Assembly (NCBI GenBank): GCA_045580005.1
Contig: JAZNMZ010000037.1
Location: 1-40,067, forward strand
Direction: 5' to 3'
From: UMGS1052 sp045580005
GTDB lineage: Bacteria; Bacillota; Clostridia; Oscillospirales; CAG-382
Length of the DNA stretch: 40,067 bases
Shown here: one piece after another, positions 1-6,537 of the stretch
How positions within the stretch are numbered: position 1 is the stretch's first letter
Layout: the number at the start of each line of letters is the position of its first letter
Made by a program: the position numbers and the translations under genes
Notes under the pieces: model-generated
Seen by the model: the letters and a program-made list of their open reading frames with translations, nothing else
Databases searched by the model: none
What the model was told of the DNA's origin: nothing

Positions 1-750
1 TGTGCCATCAGCATTTTTAATATACCAACTGTTTACAAGTGTAGGAGTTCTCATGCCCCCAGTTGCCCAAACAATAATGGGTCTTCCCTCATCAAGATGC
101 TTAATCAATGTGCTAAAAGAACAACCTGTAATGTTCTTTGCTGTATGTCGATTACCTTTTCTGGCAATTACACTGTTAAGAGACCTTGTAATTACTGGTG
201 AAAATGCACCATAGCCCGGAGTTTCACTTGTATAAGTATAACGAGGGTCTCCCACAAATTTTTCATAAATACTTGGTCCATAAACCTTACCATTTTCCTC
301 ATATAAATTCTCACGAGGAATTGCCGCAACCATTTCGTCAAGAGTTACACTGTAACCATAATATTTTAAAAGCATTGTGGCAGATGCAGCCTCACAACCT
401 GTTGGGTAGTCAGGAATCTGCTTTACGAACGGCACATTAAGTTTAACATATTTTGTGGCAACTGTTGCAGGTTTTGTAGTTGTTGTGTTTTTAGGTTTAT
501 ATGGCTTTGTTACAGGTGCCGCCACTTTTTTGGTAGTAGTTTCAGTAGTAGTTTCGGTAGTGGTTTCGGTGGTTGCTGTTTCTTCCAAAGTAGTTTCTGT
601 TGTAGTTGTTGTGGTGCTGTCTGCCACATTCGCCTTATATTTTTTATAGGCAAAAACACCCGTGACAGAAATTGTGGCAACCAATAAAATTGATACTGCT
701 GAAATAATTATTGCCTTTTGTTTTTTTGTAAGATTTTTAAGCTTTTCCAT
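1..750 (-). CDS. Secreted/anchored C39-like cysteine peptidase, 3' truncated by window edge
   Basis: The frame is open from an ATG at 750 to the window edge (250 codons, no stop), so the C-terminus lies outside. Residues 12-34 form one hydrophobic segment (signal anchor or signal peptide). Residues 45-100 are a Thr/Glu- then Pro/Lys-rich low-complexity linker (runs such as TTTTTTETT) typical of Ruminococcus surface proteins. From about residue 101 a peptidase-C39-like domain begins, with the probable nucleophile Cys119 in PTGCEAAS and a conserved GRPIIVWAT strand at 222-230. The catalytic His should be in the missing part. I infer an extracellular papain-like peptidase or amidase whose substrate cannot be told. 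It lies 58 bp downstream of ilvE with a hairpin between them. Its only SD-like sequence (AGGGG) lies in that hairpin, about 16 nt from the ATG, so initiation may be weak or controlled. Confidence 0.8.
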   Translation of the reverse strand, partial: MEKLKNLTKKQKAIIISAVSILLVATISVTGVFAYKKYKANVADSTTTTTTETTLEETATTETTTETTTETTTKKVAAPVTKPYKPKNTTTTKPATVATKYVKLNVPFVKQIPDYPTGCEAASATMLLKYYGYSVTLDEMVAAIPRENLYEENGKVYGPSIYEKFVGDPRYTYTSETPGYGAFSPVITRSLNSVIARKGNRHTAKNITGCSFSTLIKHLDEGRPIIVWATGGMRTPTLVNSWYIKNADGT

Positions 751-761
751 TTTTATTACTA

Positions 762-788
762 AAACCCCTATGATAAACATAGGGGTTA
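762..788 (-). terminator. Terminator hairpin after ilvE
   Basis: A 10-bp perfect stem (763-772 with 778-787, 5-nt loop) lies just past the ilvE stop. On the minus strand it is followed by a short T-rich tail. It sits within about 12 nt of the C39 gene start, so it may also limit read-through or mask that gene's ribosome binding site. Confidence 0.75.
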
Positions 789-808
789 TCCTTTTAGTGC
801 AATTTTAA

Positions 809-1876
809 TTAATCAACCTTGATTGTCCAGCCGAATGTATCTTGAAGTTTACCATATTGAATACCTGTAAGAGTATCGTAAAGTTTTTGAGTAAGTTCAC
901 CGATTTCAAAGTTATTAACTGTAACAACCTCCTGCTCATACATAAGTGAGCCAACTGGTGAGATAACAGCTGCAGTACCTGTACCGAAAACTTCTTCGAG
1001 TGTTCCGTTTCTTCCTGCATCCATAACTGTGTCAATTGCAAGCTTACCTTCATTTACTTTGTAGCCCCAGCTCTTAAGGAGCTCAATACAGCTCATTCTT
1101 GTAATACCTGGAAGAACTGTTCCTGTTGTTGCTGCAGTATAAATTTCTCCACCCATCTTGAACATGATGTTCATAGCGCCAACTTCTTCAACATATTTTC
1201 TCTCAACGCCATCAAGCCAGAGTACCTGAGAGTAACCGTCGTTGTGAGCTTTTGTCTGTGCAATAAGGCTGGCAGCGTAGTTGCCGCCTGTCTTGGCATA
1301 ACCGATACCGCCCTTTACTGCTCTTACATATTCGTCCTCAATCCAGATTCCGACAGGTGCAAGACCCGACGCATAGTAAGCACCGCTCGGAGAAAGGATT
1401 ATGATAAAGAGATATGTCTTGGAGGGAGCAACGCCCAGGAATTCATCTGTCGCGATAATAAACGGGCGGATGTAAAGAGAAGTGCCCTCTTCGGTAGGAA
1501 TCCAGTCCTTGTCGACCTTTACAAGCTCTTTTATGGCTGTAACAAAATCTTCCTCGGGAATTTCGGGGATGCAAAGACGCTTGTTCGACTCGTTTGCACG
1601 CTTGGCGTTCATTTCAGGTCTGAAAAGTCTTGCCTTTCCGTCCTTGCCCATATATGCCTTGAGGCCCTCGAACATTTCCTGACCATAGTGGAATACCATT
1701 GCAGACGGATCAAGACTAATCTTGCCGTAAGGCACGATTCTCGCGTCATGCCAGCCCTTGCCCTCTGTGTAGTTCATAATAAACATATGATCGGTAAAAA
1801 TCTTGCCGAAGCCGAGCTTTGACTGGTCTGCAGGCTTTGCCTTGGGACAGGTTGTTCTTTCAATTCTGATTTCCAT
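809..1876 (-). CDS. ilvE: Branched-chain amino acid aminotransferase
   Basis: This 355-residue protein is a fold-type IV PLP aminotransferase of the usual IlvE length. It catalyses reversible transamination between glutamate and the 2-oxo acids of Leu, Ile and Val in the cytosol. Recognisable segments are FHYGQEMFEGLKAY near the N-terminus, the YIRPFIIAT strand, the PLP-lysine segment GGIGYAKTGGNYAAS, the EEVGAMNIMF loop and GTGTAAVISPVG near the C-terminus. The ATG at 1876 has a good GGAGG at 1887-1891. The gene is alone behind a perfect promoter, an ILV-rich leader peptide and an attenuator terminator. It is followed by its own hairpin terminator, so it is probably a monocistronic unit controlled by charging of Ile/Leu/Val tRNAs. 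Confidence 0.95.
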   Translation of the reverse strand: MEIRIERTTCPKAKPADQSKLGFGKIFTDHMFIMNYTEGKGWHDARIVPYGKISLDPSAMVFHYGQEMFEGLKAYMGKDGKARLFRPEMNAKRANESNKRLCIPEIPEEDFVTAIKELVKVDKDWIPTEEGTSLYIRPFIIATDEFLGVAPSKTYLFIIILSPSGAYYASGLAPVGIWIEDEYVRAVKGGIGYAKTGGNYAASLIAQTKAHNDGYSQVLWLDGVERKYVEEVGAMNIMFKMGGEIYTAATTGTVLPGITRMSCIELLKSWGYKVNEGKLAIDTVMDAGRNGTLEEVFGTGTAAVISPVGSLMYEQEVVTVNNFEIGELTQKLYDTLTGIQYGKLQDTFGWTIKVD

Positions 1877-1914
1877 TTTAAATTTGCCTCCTTAGTGCAA
1901 TCTTAAAAGATTAC

Positions 1915-1945
1915 AAAAAACCTGCGACAGCTTGTCGCAGGTTTT
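1915..1945 (-). terminator. Attenuator terminator of the ilvE leader
   Basis: A strong GC-rich stem (1919-1929 with 1933-1943, 3-nt loop) extends by A-T pairs and on the minus strand ends in a run of T (complement of 1915-1920). It stands between the leader peptide stop and the ilvE ribosome binding site. Its 5' arm (ACCTGCGACAA, minus strand) is complementary to TTGTCGCAG-A-GGT inside the leader peptide gene (codons 17-21), allowing a competing antiterminator. Confidence 0.88.
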
Positions 1946-1984
1946 GAAATTACTTTGATTTTCGGGAAAAACAAGCCTTTTCAA

Positions 1985-2095
1985 TTAACCTATGTGTGCG
2001 CGACAAACTGCACTATTATCTTTGCAGCAAATGACCTCTGCGACAACAGCGACTGTTAGCACTATTATGTTAATCAAAGACGCTTTAAAGCTCAT
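1985..2095 (-). CDS. ILV-rich leader peptide of the ilvE attenuator (36 aa)
   Basis: A short gene runs from the ATG at 2095 to the TAA at 1985-1987, with an AGGAG-type ribosome binding site at 2103-2108. Residues 7-22 read LINIIVLTVAVVAEVI, with 11 of 16 being Ile, Leu or Val. The peptide ends with CCKDNSAVCRAHIG. It lies 33 nt after a perfect sigma-A promoter and upstream of an attenuator terminator. In the classic attenuation model, a ribosome stalled at ILV codons when the charged tRNAs are scarce lets an antiterminator form and ilvE is transcribed. The arrangement is seen directly and the mechanism is inferred. No T-box motif is visible, although T-boxes are the more usual control of such genes in Clostridia. 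Confidence 0.85.
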   Translation of the reverse strand: MSFKASLINIIVLTVAVVAEVICCKDNSAVCRAHIG

Positions 2096-2127
2096 GCCGT
2101 TTCTCCTACCTATAAATAATATAGACA

Positions 2128-2156
2128 ATTATACCACTGCAGTAAATGCTTGTCAA
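2128..2156 (-). promoter_or_regulatory. Promoter of the ilv leader-ilvE unit
   Basis: TTGACA (2151-2156) and TATAAT (2128-2133) on the minus strand are separated by exactly 17 nt, a perfect housekeeping consensus. Such a strong promoter fits a gene whose output is set by attenuation rather than by initiation. Confidence 0.9.
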
Positions 2157-2202
2157 GTATTTTTGCCGAAAAAACTCGTAAAATTTGCAAGGCGACAGTC
2201 GC

Positions 2203-4668
2203 TTATTCTGTGACGATTCCGTCCACCTTTTTTATACCCAGACGCTTTACTGCGTCCTCGCGCATTTTGTACTTGAGAATCTTGCCCGCAACATTCATCG
2301 GGAACGAGTCGACAAAGTCGATATATCTCGGCACCTTGTGCTTTGCCATGTGGTCGCGGATATAGCCTTTCATCTCGTCGACGCTCATCTGCTCGCCGTC
2401 CTTGAGAATGATACAAGCCATTATCTCCTCGCCATACTGCTCGTCGGGAACACCGATAACCTGTACATCCTTAACCTTGGGGTGAGTGTATATAAACTCC
2501 TCAATTTCCTTGGGGTAGATATTTTCTCCGCCTCGGATAATCATATCCTTGAGTCGACCTGTGATTTTGTAGTTGCCGTCGGAAGTACGCATGGCAAGGT
2601 CTCCTGTATGGAGCCAGCCGTCGGCGTCGATAGCCTCGTTTGTCGCCTTGGGCATTTTGTAGTAGCCTTTCATAATGTTGTAGCCGCGCGCCACAAACTC
2701 GCCTGTCATATTGTCGGGAAGATCCTCACCTGTTTCGGGGTCTACAATCTTGCACTCAATCTCGGGGAGCGGTCTTCCGACTGTTGCAACACGCACCTCG
2801 ATAGAGTCGTCTGTAGAGCTCATCGTACAGCCGGGGGAAGCCTCTGTCTGTCCGTAAACTATGGTGATCTCTTTCATATTCATCTTGTCTACAACCTCCT
2901 GCATTACAGAGATGGGACAAGGAGAGCCTGCCATGATACCTGTTCTCATATACGAGAAGTCTGTTTTCGCAAAATCAGGGTGCTCAAGCATGGCAATAAA
3001 CATTGTGGGAACGCCGTGGAAGGAGGTTACTCTTTCCTGATTTATGCAGGCGAGTGCAGGCTTTGGCGTAAAGTACGGGAGAGGATGAAGTGTAGCACCG
3101 TGAGTCATCGACGCTGTCATCGCAAGTACCATGCCGAAGCAGTGGAACATTGGAACCTGAATCATCATTCTGTCGGCAGTAGAAAGATCCATTCTGTCAC
3201 CGATACACTTGCCGTTGTTTACGACATTGTAGTGGGTGAGCATAACGCCCTTGGGGAAGCCTGTTGTGCCGGAGGGGTACTGCATATTGCAGACATCGTG
3301 TATACTTACGGCAGCGGCTCTGCGGATAACCTCCTCGCGTGGGATATTTTTGCCCAGCTCAAGCGCTTGGTCCCATGTCATACAGCCTTTCTGCTTGTAG
3401 CCGACGGTGATGACATTGCGCAGGAAGGGAAGTCTTTTTGCATGGAGCTTGTCGGCAGGATTCTTGCTTTCAAGCTCGGGGCAGAGTTCTGCCACAATCT
3501 CGGAGTAGTGAGAATCTCTGTAGCCCTCTACCATAATAAGTGTGTGGGTGTCAGACTGACGGAGCAGATATTCTGCTTCGTGAATCTTGTATGCTGTGTT
3601 TACCGTTACAAGAACAGCACCGATTTTTGTTGTTGCCCAGAAAGCAATATACCACTGGGGTACATTTGTTGCCCACACGGCAACATGAGAGCCTGCGCGC
3701 ACACCCATTGCAATAAGGCTCTTTGCAAACTCGTCGACATCGTCACGAAACTGCTTGTATGTTCTTGTATAGTCAAGAGTCGTGTATTTGAATGCAAGCT
3801 GGTCGGGGAACTCTTCAACCATGGTGTCGAGCACCTGAGAAAAGGTCTTTTCGATAAGAGCGTCCTTTTTCCAGATGTATTTACCTGTCTTTGCTTTGTT
3901 TTCAAAATAGAGCTTCCTCGCGCCCGAGCAGCTGTCGAATCTTGACATATAGCTCACAAAATGAGGGAAGATGATGTCGATATCGGATATTCCGCTTACC
4001 CATTCGGGGTCGAATTCGATAGACATAAAGCCTCTGAAGTTAACAGAACGAAGAGCGTCGATAACCTCGTTTATCGGCAGATTTCCCTCACCCACAAGGT
4101 TGTAGTTGTCCTTGCCGTCAGAGTCCTTGCCGTCAGAGTCCTTGATATGAAGATGCCTGATGTAGGCACCGAGGTTCTTTACAGTTTCCTCAGGACTCTC
4201 ACCGCCCGCTGTGCAGGTGTAGTGAAGGTCCCAGAGGGCTGCAAGATGGTCGCTCGAGAATTCGTTAAGCAGGTTTATGAGCTTTGAGGTGTCTGCATAT
4301 TCGCCGACCGTTTCAACAAGGAGTGTAATCCCACTTTTCTTGGCTTCGGCAAGTATTTTTGCAATAAAATCGTGACAGCCGGGTACAGCCTTTATTCTTA
4401 CATAAGGACAGCGCAGAGCAACTGCGGCATTAATGCACTCGCAGATCTCGGCGTAGCTGTCGTCTGTGCCGACAGGCTCTACTGCATCAACACAGGGAAC
4501 AGTGATGTTATATTCAATAAGCTTGTGGTATATTTTTGAGTAAAGAGCGGGGGAAACTGTCTTTATATCGTGGATTTCAATTCCGCCGAAGCCGTATTTT
4601 TTGGCAATGTCAAAAAACTCGTCAAGACCCTTCCCGTTCCAGCGGTTGGTTGAGAAAGATAAATTCAT
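2203..4668 (-). CDS. Fusion: sugar-isomerase-like TIM barrel + AMP-forming acyl-CoA synthetase
   Basis: The 821-residue protein has two parts. Residues 1-245 resemble the sugar phosphate isomerase/epimerase (AP endonuclease 2-like) TIM barrel, with GFGGIEIHD, LLVETVGEY, LWDLHY, HLHIKDSDG and MSIEFD strands carrying the usual acidic/His metal-site residues. Residues 265-821 form a full acyl-CoA synthetase: YPSGTTGFPKGV (464-475, Pro for the usual Thr), YGQTEASP (605-612), GWLHTGDLA (684-692), GRLKDMIIRGGENIYPKEIE (704-723) and the C-terminal lysine K796 in NVAGK. It would activate a carboxylic acid to its CoA thioester. The ATG at 4668 has a GGAGG inside the end of the LeuA-like gene, 5 bp upstream, so the two form an operon. 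A 15-bp tandem repeat at 4111-4140 encodes duplicated KDSDG. The substrate and the role of the barrel are unknown. Leucine control suggests branched short-chain acids (inference). Confidence 0.85.
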   Translation of the reverse strand: MNLSFSTNRWNGKGLDEFFDIAKKYGFGGIEIHDIKTVSPALYSKIYHKLIEYNITVPCVDAVEPVGTDDSYAEICECINAAVALRCPYVRIKAVPGCHDFIAKILAEAKKSGITLLVETVGEYADTSKLINLLNEFSSDHLAALWDLHYTCTAGGESPEETVKNLGAYIRHLHIKDSDGKDSDGKDNYNLVGEGNLPINEVIDALRSVNFRGFMSIEFDPEWVSGISDIDIIFPHFVSYMSRFDSCSGARKLYFENKAKTGKYIWKKDALIEKTFSQVLDTMVEEFPDQLAFKYTTLDYTRTYKQFRDDVDEFAKSLIAMGVRAGSHVAVWATNVPQWYIAFWATTKIGAVLVTVNTAYKIHEAEYLLRQSDTHTLIMVEGYRDSHYSEIVAELCPELESKNPADKLHAKRLPFLRNVITVGYKQKGCMTWDQALELGKNIPREEVIRRAAAVSIHDVCNMQYPSGTTGFPKGVMLTHYNVVNNGKCIGDRMDLSTADRMMIQVPMFHCFGMVLAMTASMTHGATLHPLPYFTPKPALACINQERVTSFHGVPTMFIAMLEHPDFAKTDFSYMRTGIMAGSPCPISVMQEVVDKMNMKEITIVYGQTEASPGCTMSSTDDSIEVRVATVGRPLPEIECKIVDPETGEDLPDNMTGEFVARGYNIMKGYYKMPKATNEAIDADGWLHTGDLAMRTSDGNYKITGRLKDMIIRGGENIYPKEIEEFIYTHPKVKDVQVIGVPDEQYGEEIMACIILKDGEQMSVDEMKGYIRDHMAKHKVPRYIDFVDSFPMNVAGKILKYKMREDAVKRLGIKKVDGIVTE
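4111..4140 (-). repeat. 15-bp tandem duplication in the TIM-barrel coding region
   Basis: Two exact consecutive copies of a 15-bp unit (4111-4125 and 4126-4140) give KDSDGKDSDGKD at residues 177-187 of the fusion protein. The frame is kept and the duplication lies in a surface loop after the HLHIKD strand. Confidence 0.9.
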
Positions 4669-4673
4669 TCTTC

Positions 4674-6068
4674 TTATGCCTCCTCGAAGCAGATTTTGTT
4701 CAGAGCGTTGATATACGCCTTGATGCTTGCGCCGATGATGTCGGCAGATACGCCCTTGCCCGAGTAGAGCTTGCCGCCCGAGCGGAGCTTTACAAGTGCC
4801 GAGCCGACAGCCTCTCTGCCCTGTGTGAGCGACTGAATCTGAAAATCGTCGAGCTCAAAGTGATGTCCTGCAATCTGCTCTATTGCAAGGAATGCTGCTG
4901 CAACGGGACCGTGTCCTGTCGACACTCCTGAGATAACCTTGCCGTCCTTTTCAAGCTCGATGTGAGCTGTGGATGTGATGATGTTGCCGTTGTTGATAAC
5001 ATAGCTTTTCAGTTTGTATGTAGAGGGAACCTGGAGCGCAACAGTTGCGACAATCGCGTCAAGCTCTCGGAAGCTTACAGGCTTGTTTTCGGCAATTTTA
5101 CGAAACTCCTCATATACCTTTTGCTTGTCGTCCTCGCTCAGGTCATATCCGAGCTTGCCTATTGCAAAATATATAGTAGATGCCTCGGCGTCTGAGTCAA
5201 AGCAGCTCTCGTCCGAAATATCCTCGCGCACGCCTGATGTGAAGGGTGTGTCAGCGTTCTTTTCACTCTCAAACATATCGCATATTGTCTTTGCTGCGTT
5301 TTCTATCTGAGTGATGTCCATATTCGTTCTGACACCGATGCTGTCGCCCTTTGCACTGAGTATTTTTGCAACGGCGGTTGCCTTTGTGTAATCCTTGCCG
5401 CAGATAGCGCACTTAACGCCGTCGGCTCCCGCTGTGAGAGCTGCAACAGCACACGCAGTGCCTACGCTCATAGCGTCTGTACCCTCGTAAAGGAGAACTG
5501 CCTTGCCCGAAATATCTGTGCTTGAGATTACATCCTTAATAAAACCCGATACCTCATCGGGGAGCATATTTCCTGCACTGTCGCAAAGAGAAACAACTGT
5601 GGCGCCGCACTCGACTGCCTTGTTTACGGCCGAGTAAAGAAAATCCTTCTCGCTTCTTGTTGCGTCAAGAAAAGTGCACTCAACATCCTTGCAGAGCGAC
5701 ACACACTTTTTTGTCATTTCCTCAATAAGCTCAAGCACTGCCGCAGGCTTTTTGCCGAGCATAAATTCCATCTGTACGATGGAGGTGGGAACAGCAAGGC
5801 AGAGCCTTTTGTTCTTGGCTTCGGAAATTGCAGCATATATCTTCTCGGCAGAGTCGGCAGTGATACCTGCGCGACAGCAAATAGTGCCCGACACCGTCGG
5901 GGCTATCGTGCGTAAGAAGAGTATGTCTGTCTTGTCGTCAGCTTCGGGTGCAAACTCGATAACACTTGTGCCGAGCCTGTCGAGTGCCGCTGCGGCGTCT
6001 ATTTTCTCACGGAAACTGAGAGAGGAACTCTCTCTCAGAGTGATGTCGGAAATGATTGCGTTTTTCAT
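4674..6068 (-). CDS. LeuA-like protein (isopropylmalate synthase family), probable pseudoenzyme
   Basis: The 464-residue protein has an HMGL/LeuA-like TIM barrel at about 1-270 and a well-kept LeuA allosteric (dimer) domain at about 330-460, including VPSTYKLKSYVINNG, STGHGPVAAAFLAIEQI and GREAVGSA. In active LeuA the first strand reads DTTLRDGEQ; here it is DITLRESSS, so the catalytic Asp/Glu/Gln positions are changed. The HxH metal ligands of the penultimate strand are replaced around residues 192-198 (LLYEGTD). LCDSAGNMLP still matches the DTVG strand. It may have lost synthase activity and act as a leucine sensor or a partner of a true LeuA, or it may catalyse a different reaction (inference). 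The ATG at 6068 has AAAGGAG upstream. It is preceded by a Leu-rich leader peptide and attenuator and followed after 5 bp by the acyl-CoA synthetase fusion. Confidence 0.8.
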   Translation of the reverse strand: MKNAIISDITLRESSSLSFREKIDAAAALDRLGTSVIEFAPEADDKTDILFLRTIAPTVSGTICCRAGITADSAEKIYAAISEAKNKRLCLAVPTSIVQMEFMLGKKPAAVLELIEEMTKKCVSLCKDVECTFLDATRSEKDFLYSAVNKAVECGATVVSLCDSAGNMLPDEVSGFIKDVISSTDISGKAVLLYEGTDAMSVGTACAVAALTAGADGVKCAICGKDYTKATAVAKILSAKGDSIGVRTNMDITQIENAAKTICDMFESEKNADTPFTSGVREDISDESCFDSDAEASTIYFAIGKLGYDLSEDDKQKVYEEFRKIAENKPVSFRELDAIVATVALQVPSTYKLKSYVINNGNIITSTAHIELEKDGKVISGVSTGHGPVAAAFLAIEQIAGHHFELDDFQIQSLTQGREAVGSALVKLRSGGKLYSGKGVSADIIGASIKAYINALNKICFEEA

Positions 6069-6090
6069 AAAGCTTTACTCCTTTAAGGTA

Positions 6091-6127
6091 AAAAATAAGG
6101 GACTCACGAATCCTGCCGCAAGTCCCT
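6091..6127 (-). terminator. Attenuator terminator of the leu leader
   Basis: A 7-bp stem (6098-6104 with 6121-6127) is followed on the minus strand by TTATTTTTTAC. It lies between the leader peptide stop and the LeuA-like gene. CTTGCGGCA in its 5' arm and loop (minus strand) can pair with TGCCGTAAG in leader codons 28-31 (one G-U pair), giving an antiterminator. Confidence 0.8.
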
Positions 6128-6174
6128 GAAAAATGGCGTTTTTAAACTCCAAAAAACTTTAATGTACCAAAAAA

Positions 6175-6303
6175 TTACATACAAAGATATTTTTGAGCAC
6201 GACAATCAGCGCTTACGGCAAACTCCCTTAGAAGTAGTCCGTATGCGCCTAGAGTATTGAGTGTAATTGATAAAGACTTGTTTTCAAAGATAGAATTTTT
6301 CAT
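6175..6303 (-). CDS. Leu-rich leader peptide of the LeuA-like operon attenuator (42 aa)
   Basis: A short gene runs from the ATG at 6303 to the TAA at 6175-6177, with GAAAGGAG 7-8 nt upstream. Residues 11-25 read LSITLNTLGAYGLLL, and three of its Leu codons are CTA, usually rare in such genomes, with one CTC and one CTT. The control codons are followed by REFAVSADCRAQKYLCM, whose SADCRA resembles SAVCRA in the ilv leader. It starts 38 nt after a perfect promoter and precedes an attenuator. Ribosome stalling at the Leu codons would favour the antiterminator and expression of the downstream operon (mechanism inferred). Confidence 0.83.
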   Translation of the reverse strand: MKNSIFENKSLSITLNTLGAYGLLLREFAVSADCRAQKYLCM

Positions 6304-6340
6304 TGACAATACTCCTTTCGCGTACTAAAGTATGAAAAAT

Positions 6341-6369
6341 ATTATACACACATTTAAATACATTGTCAA
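6341..6369 (-). promoter_or_regulatory. Promoter of the leu leader-LeuA-like-acyl-CoA synthetase operon
   Basis: TTGACA (6364-6369) and TATAAT (6341-6346) on the minus strand have 17-nt spacing, a perfect consensus identical in layout to the ilvE promoter. Confidence 0.9.
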
Positions 6370-6474
6370 TAGATTTTTGCAAAAAAACAGCATAAAAATA
6401 TAGCCGGAAGCAGGATTTTTTCAAAAACACCCGGTTTTTTATACAATAAGGTGTAATTTTCTTGCTCTTAGCTA

Positions 6475-6503
6475 TTGCATAACCGCACTTAAAATGTTAT
6501 AAT
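6475..6503 (+). promoter_or_regulatory. Promoter of nfnAB
   Basis: An extended -10 (TGTTATAAT, TATAAT at 6498-6503) has a weak -35 TTGCAT 17 nt upstream (6475-6480). It lies about 35 nt before the nfnA start and diverges from the leu leader promoter. Confidence 0.65.
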
Positions 6504-6537
6504 AAAACTCATAGTAAAACTTAAGGAGCAAAGAGTG

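Noticed and set aside
1877..2160. T-box riboswitch before ilvE
   Set aside because: No AGGGTGGNACCGCG-type T-box sequence or specifier-loop layout is present; an ILV-rich leader peptide explains the terminator better.
2185..3945. 586-codon open frame on the plus strand opposite the acyl-CoA synthetase
   Set aside because: It is antisense to a protein with full catalytic motifs, has no ribosome binding site and reads as Cys/His-rich composition typical of a shadow frame.
6128..6174. TTTGGTACA on the minus strand as part of a T-box before the LeuA-like gene
   Set aside because: Only a few bases match and the surrounding consensus is absent; the Leu leader peptide and attenuator explain the region.
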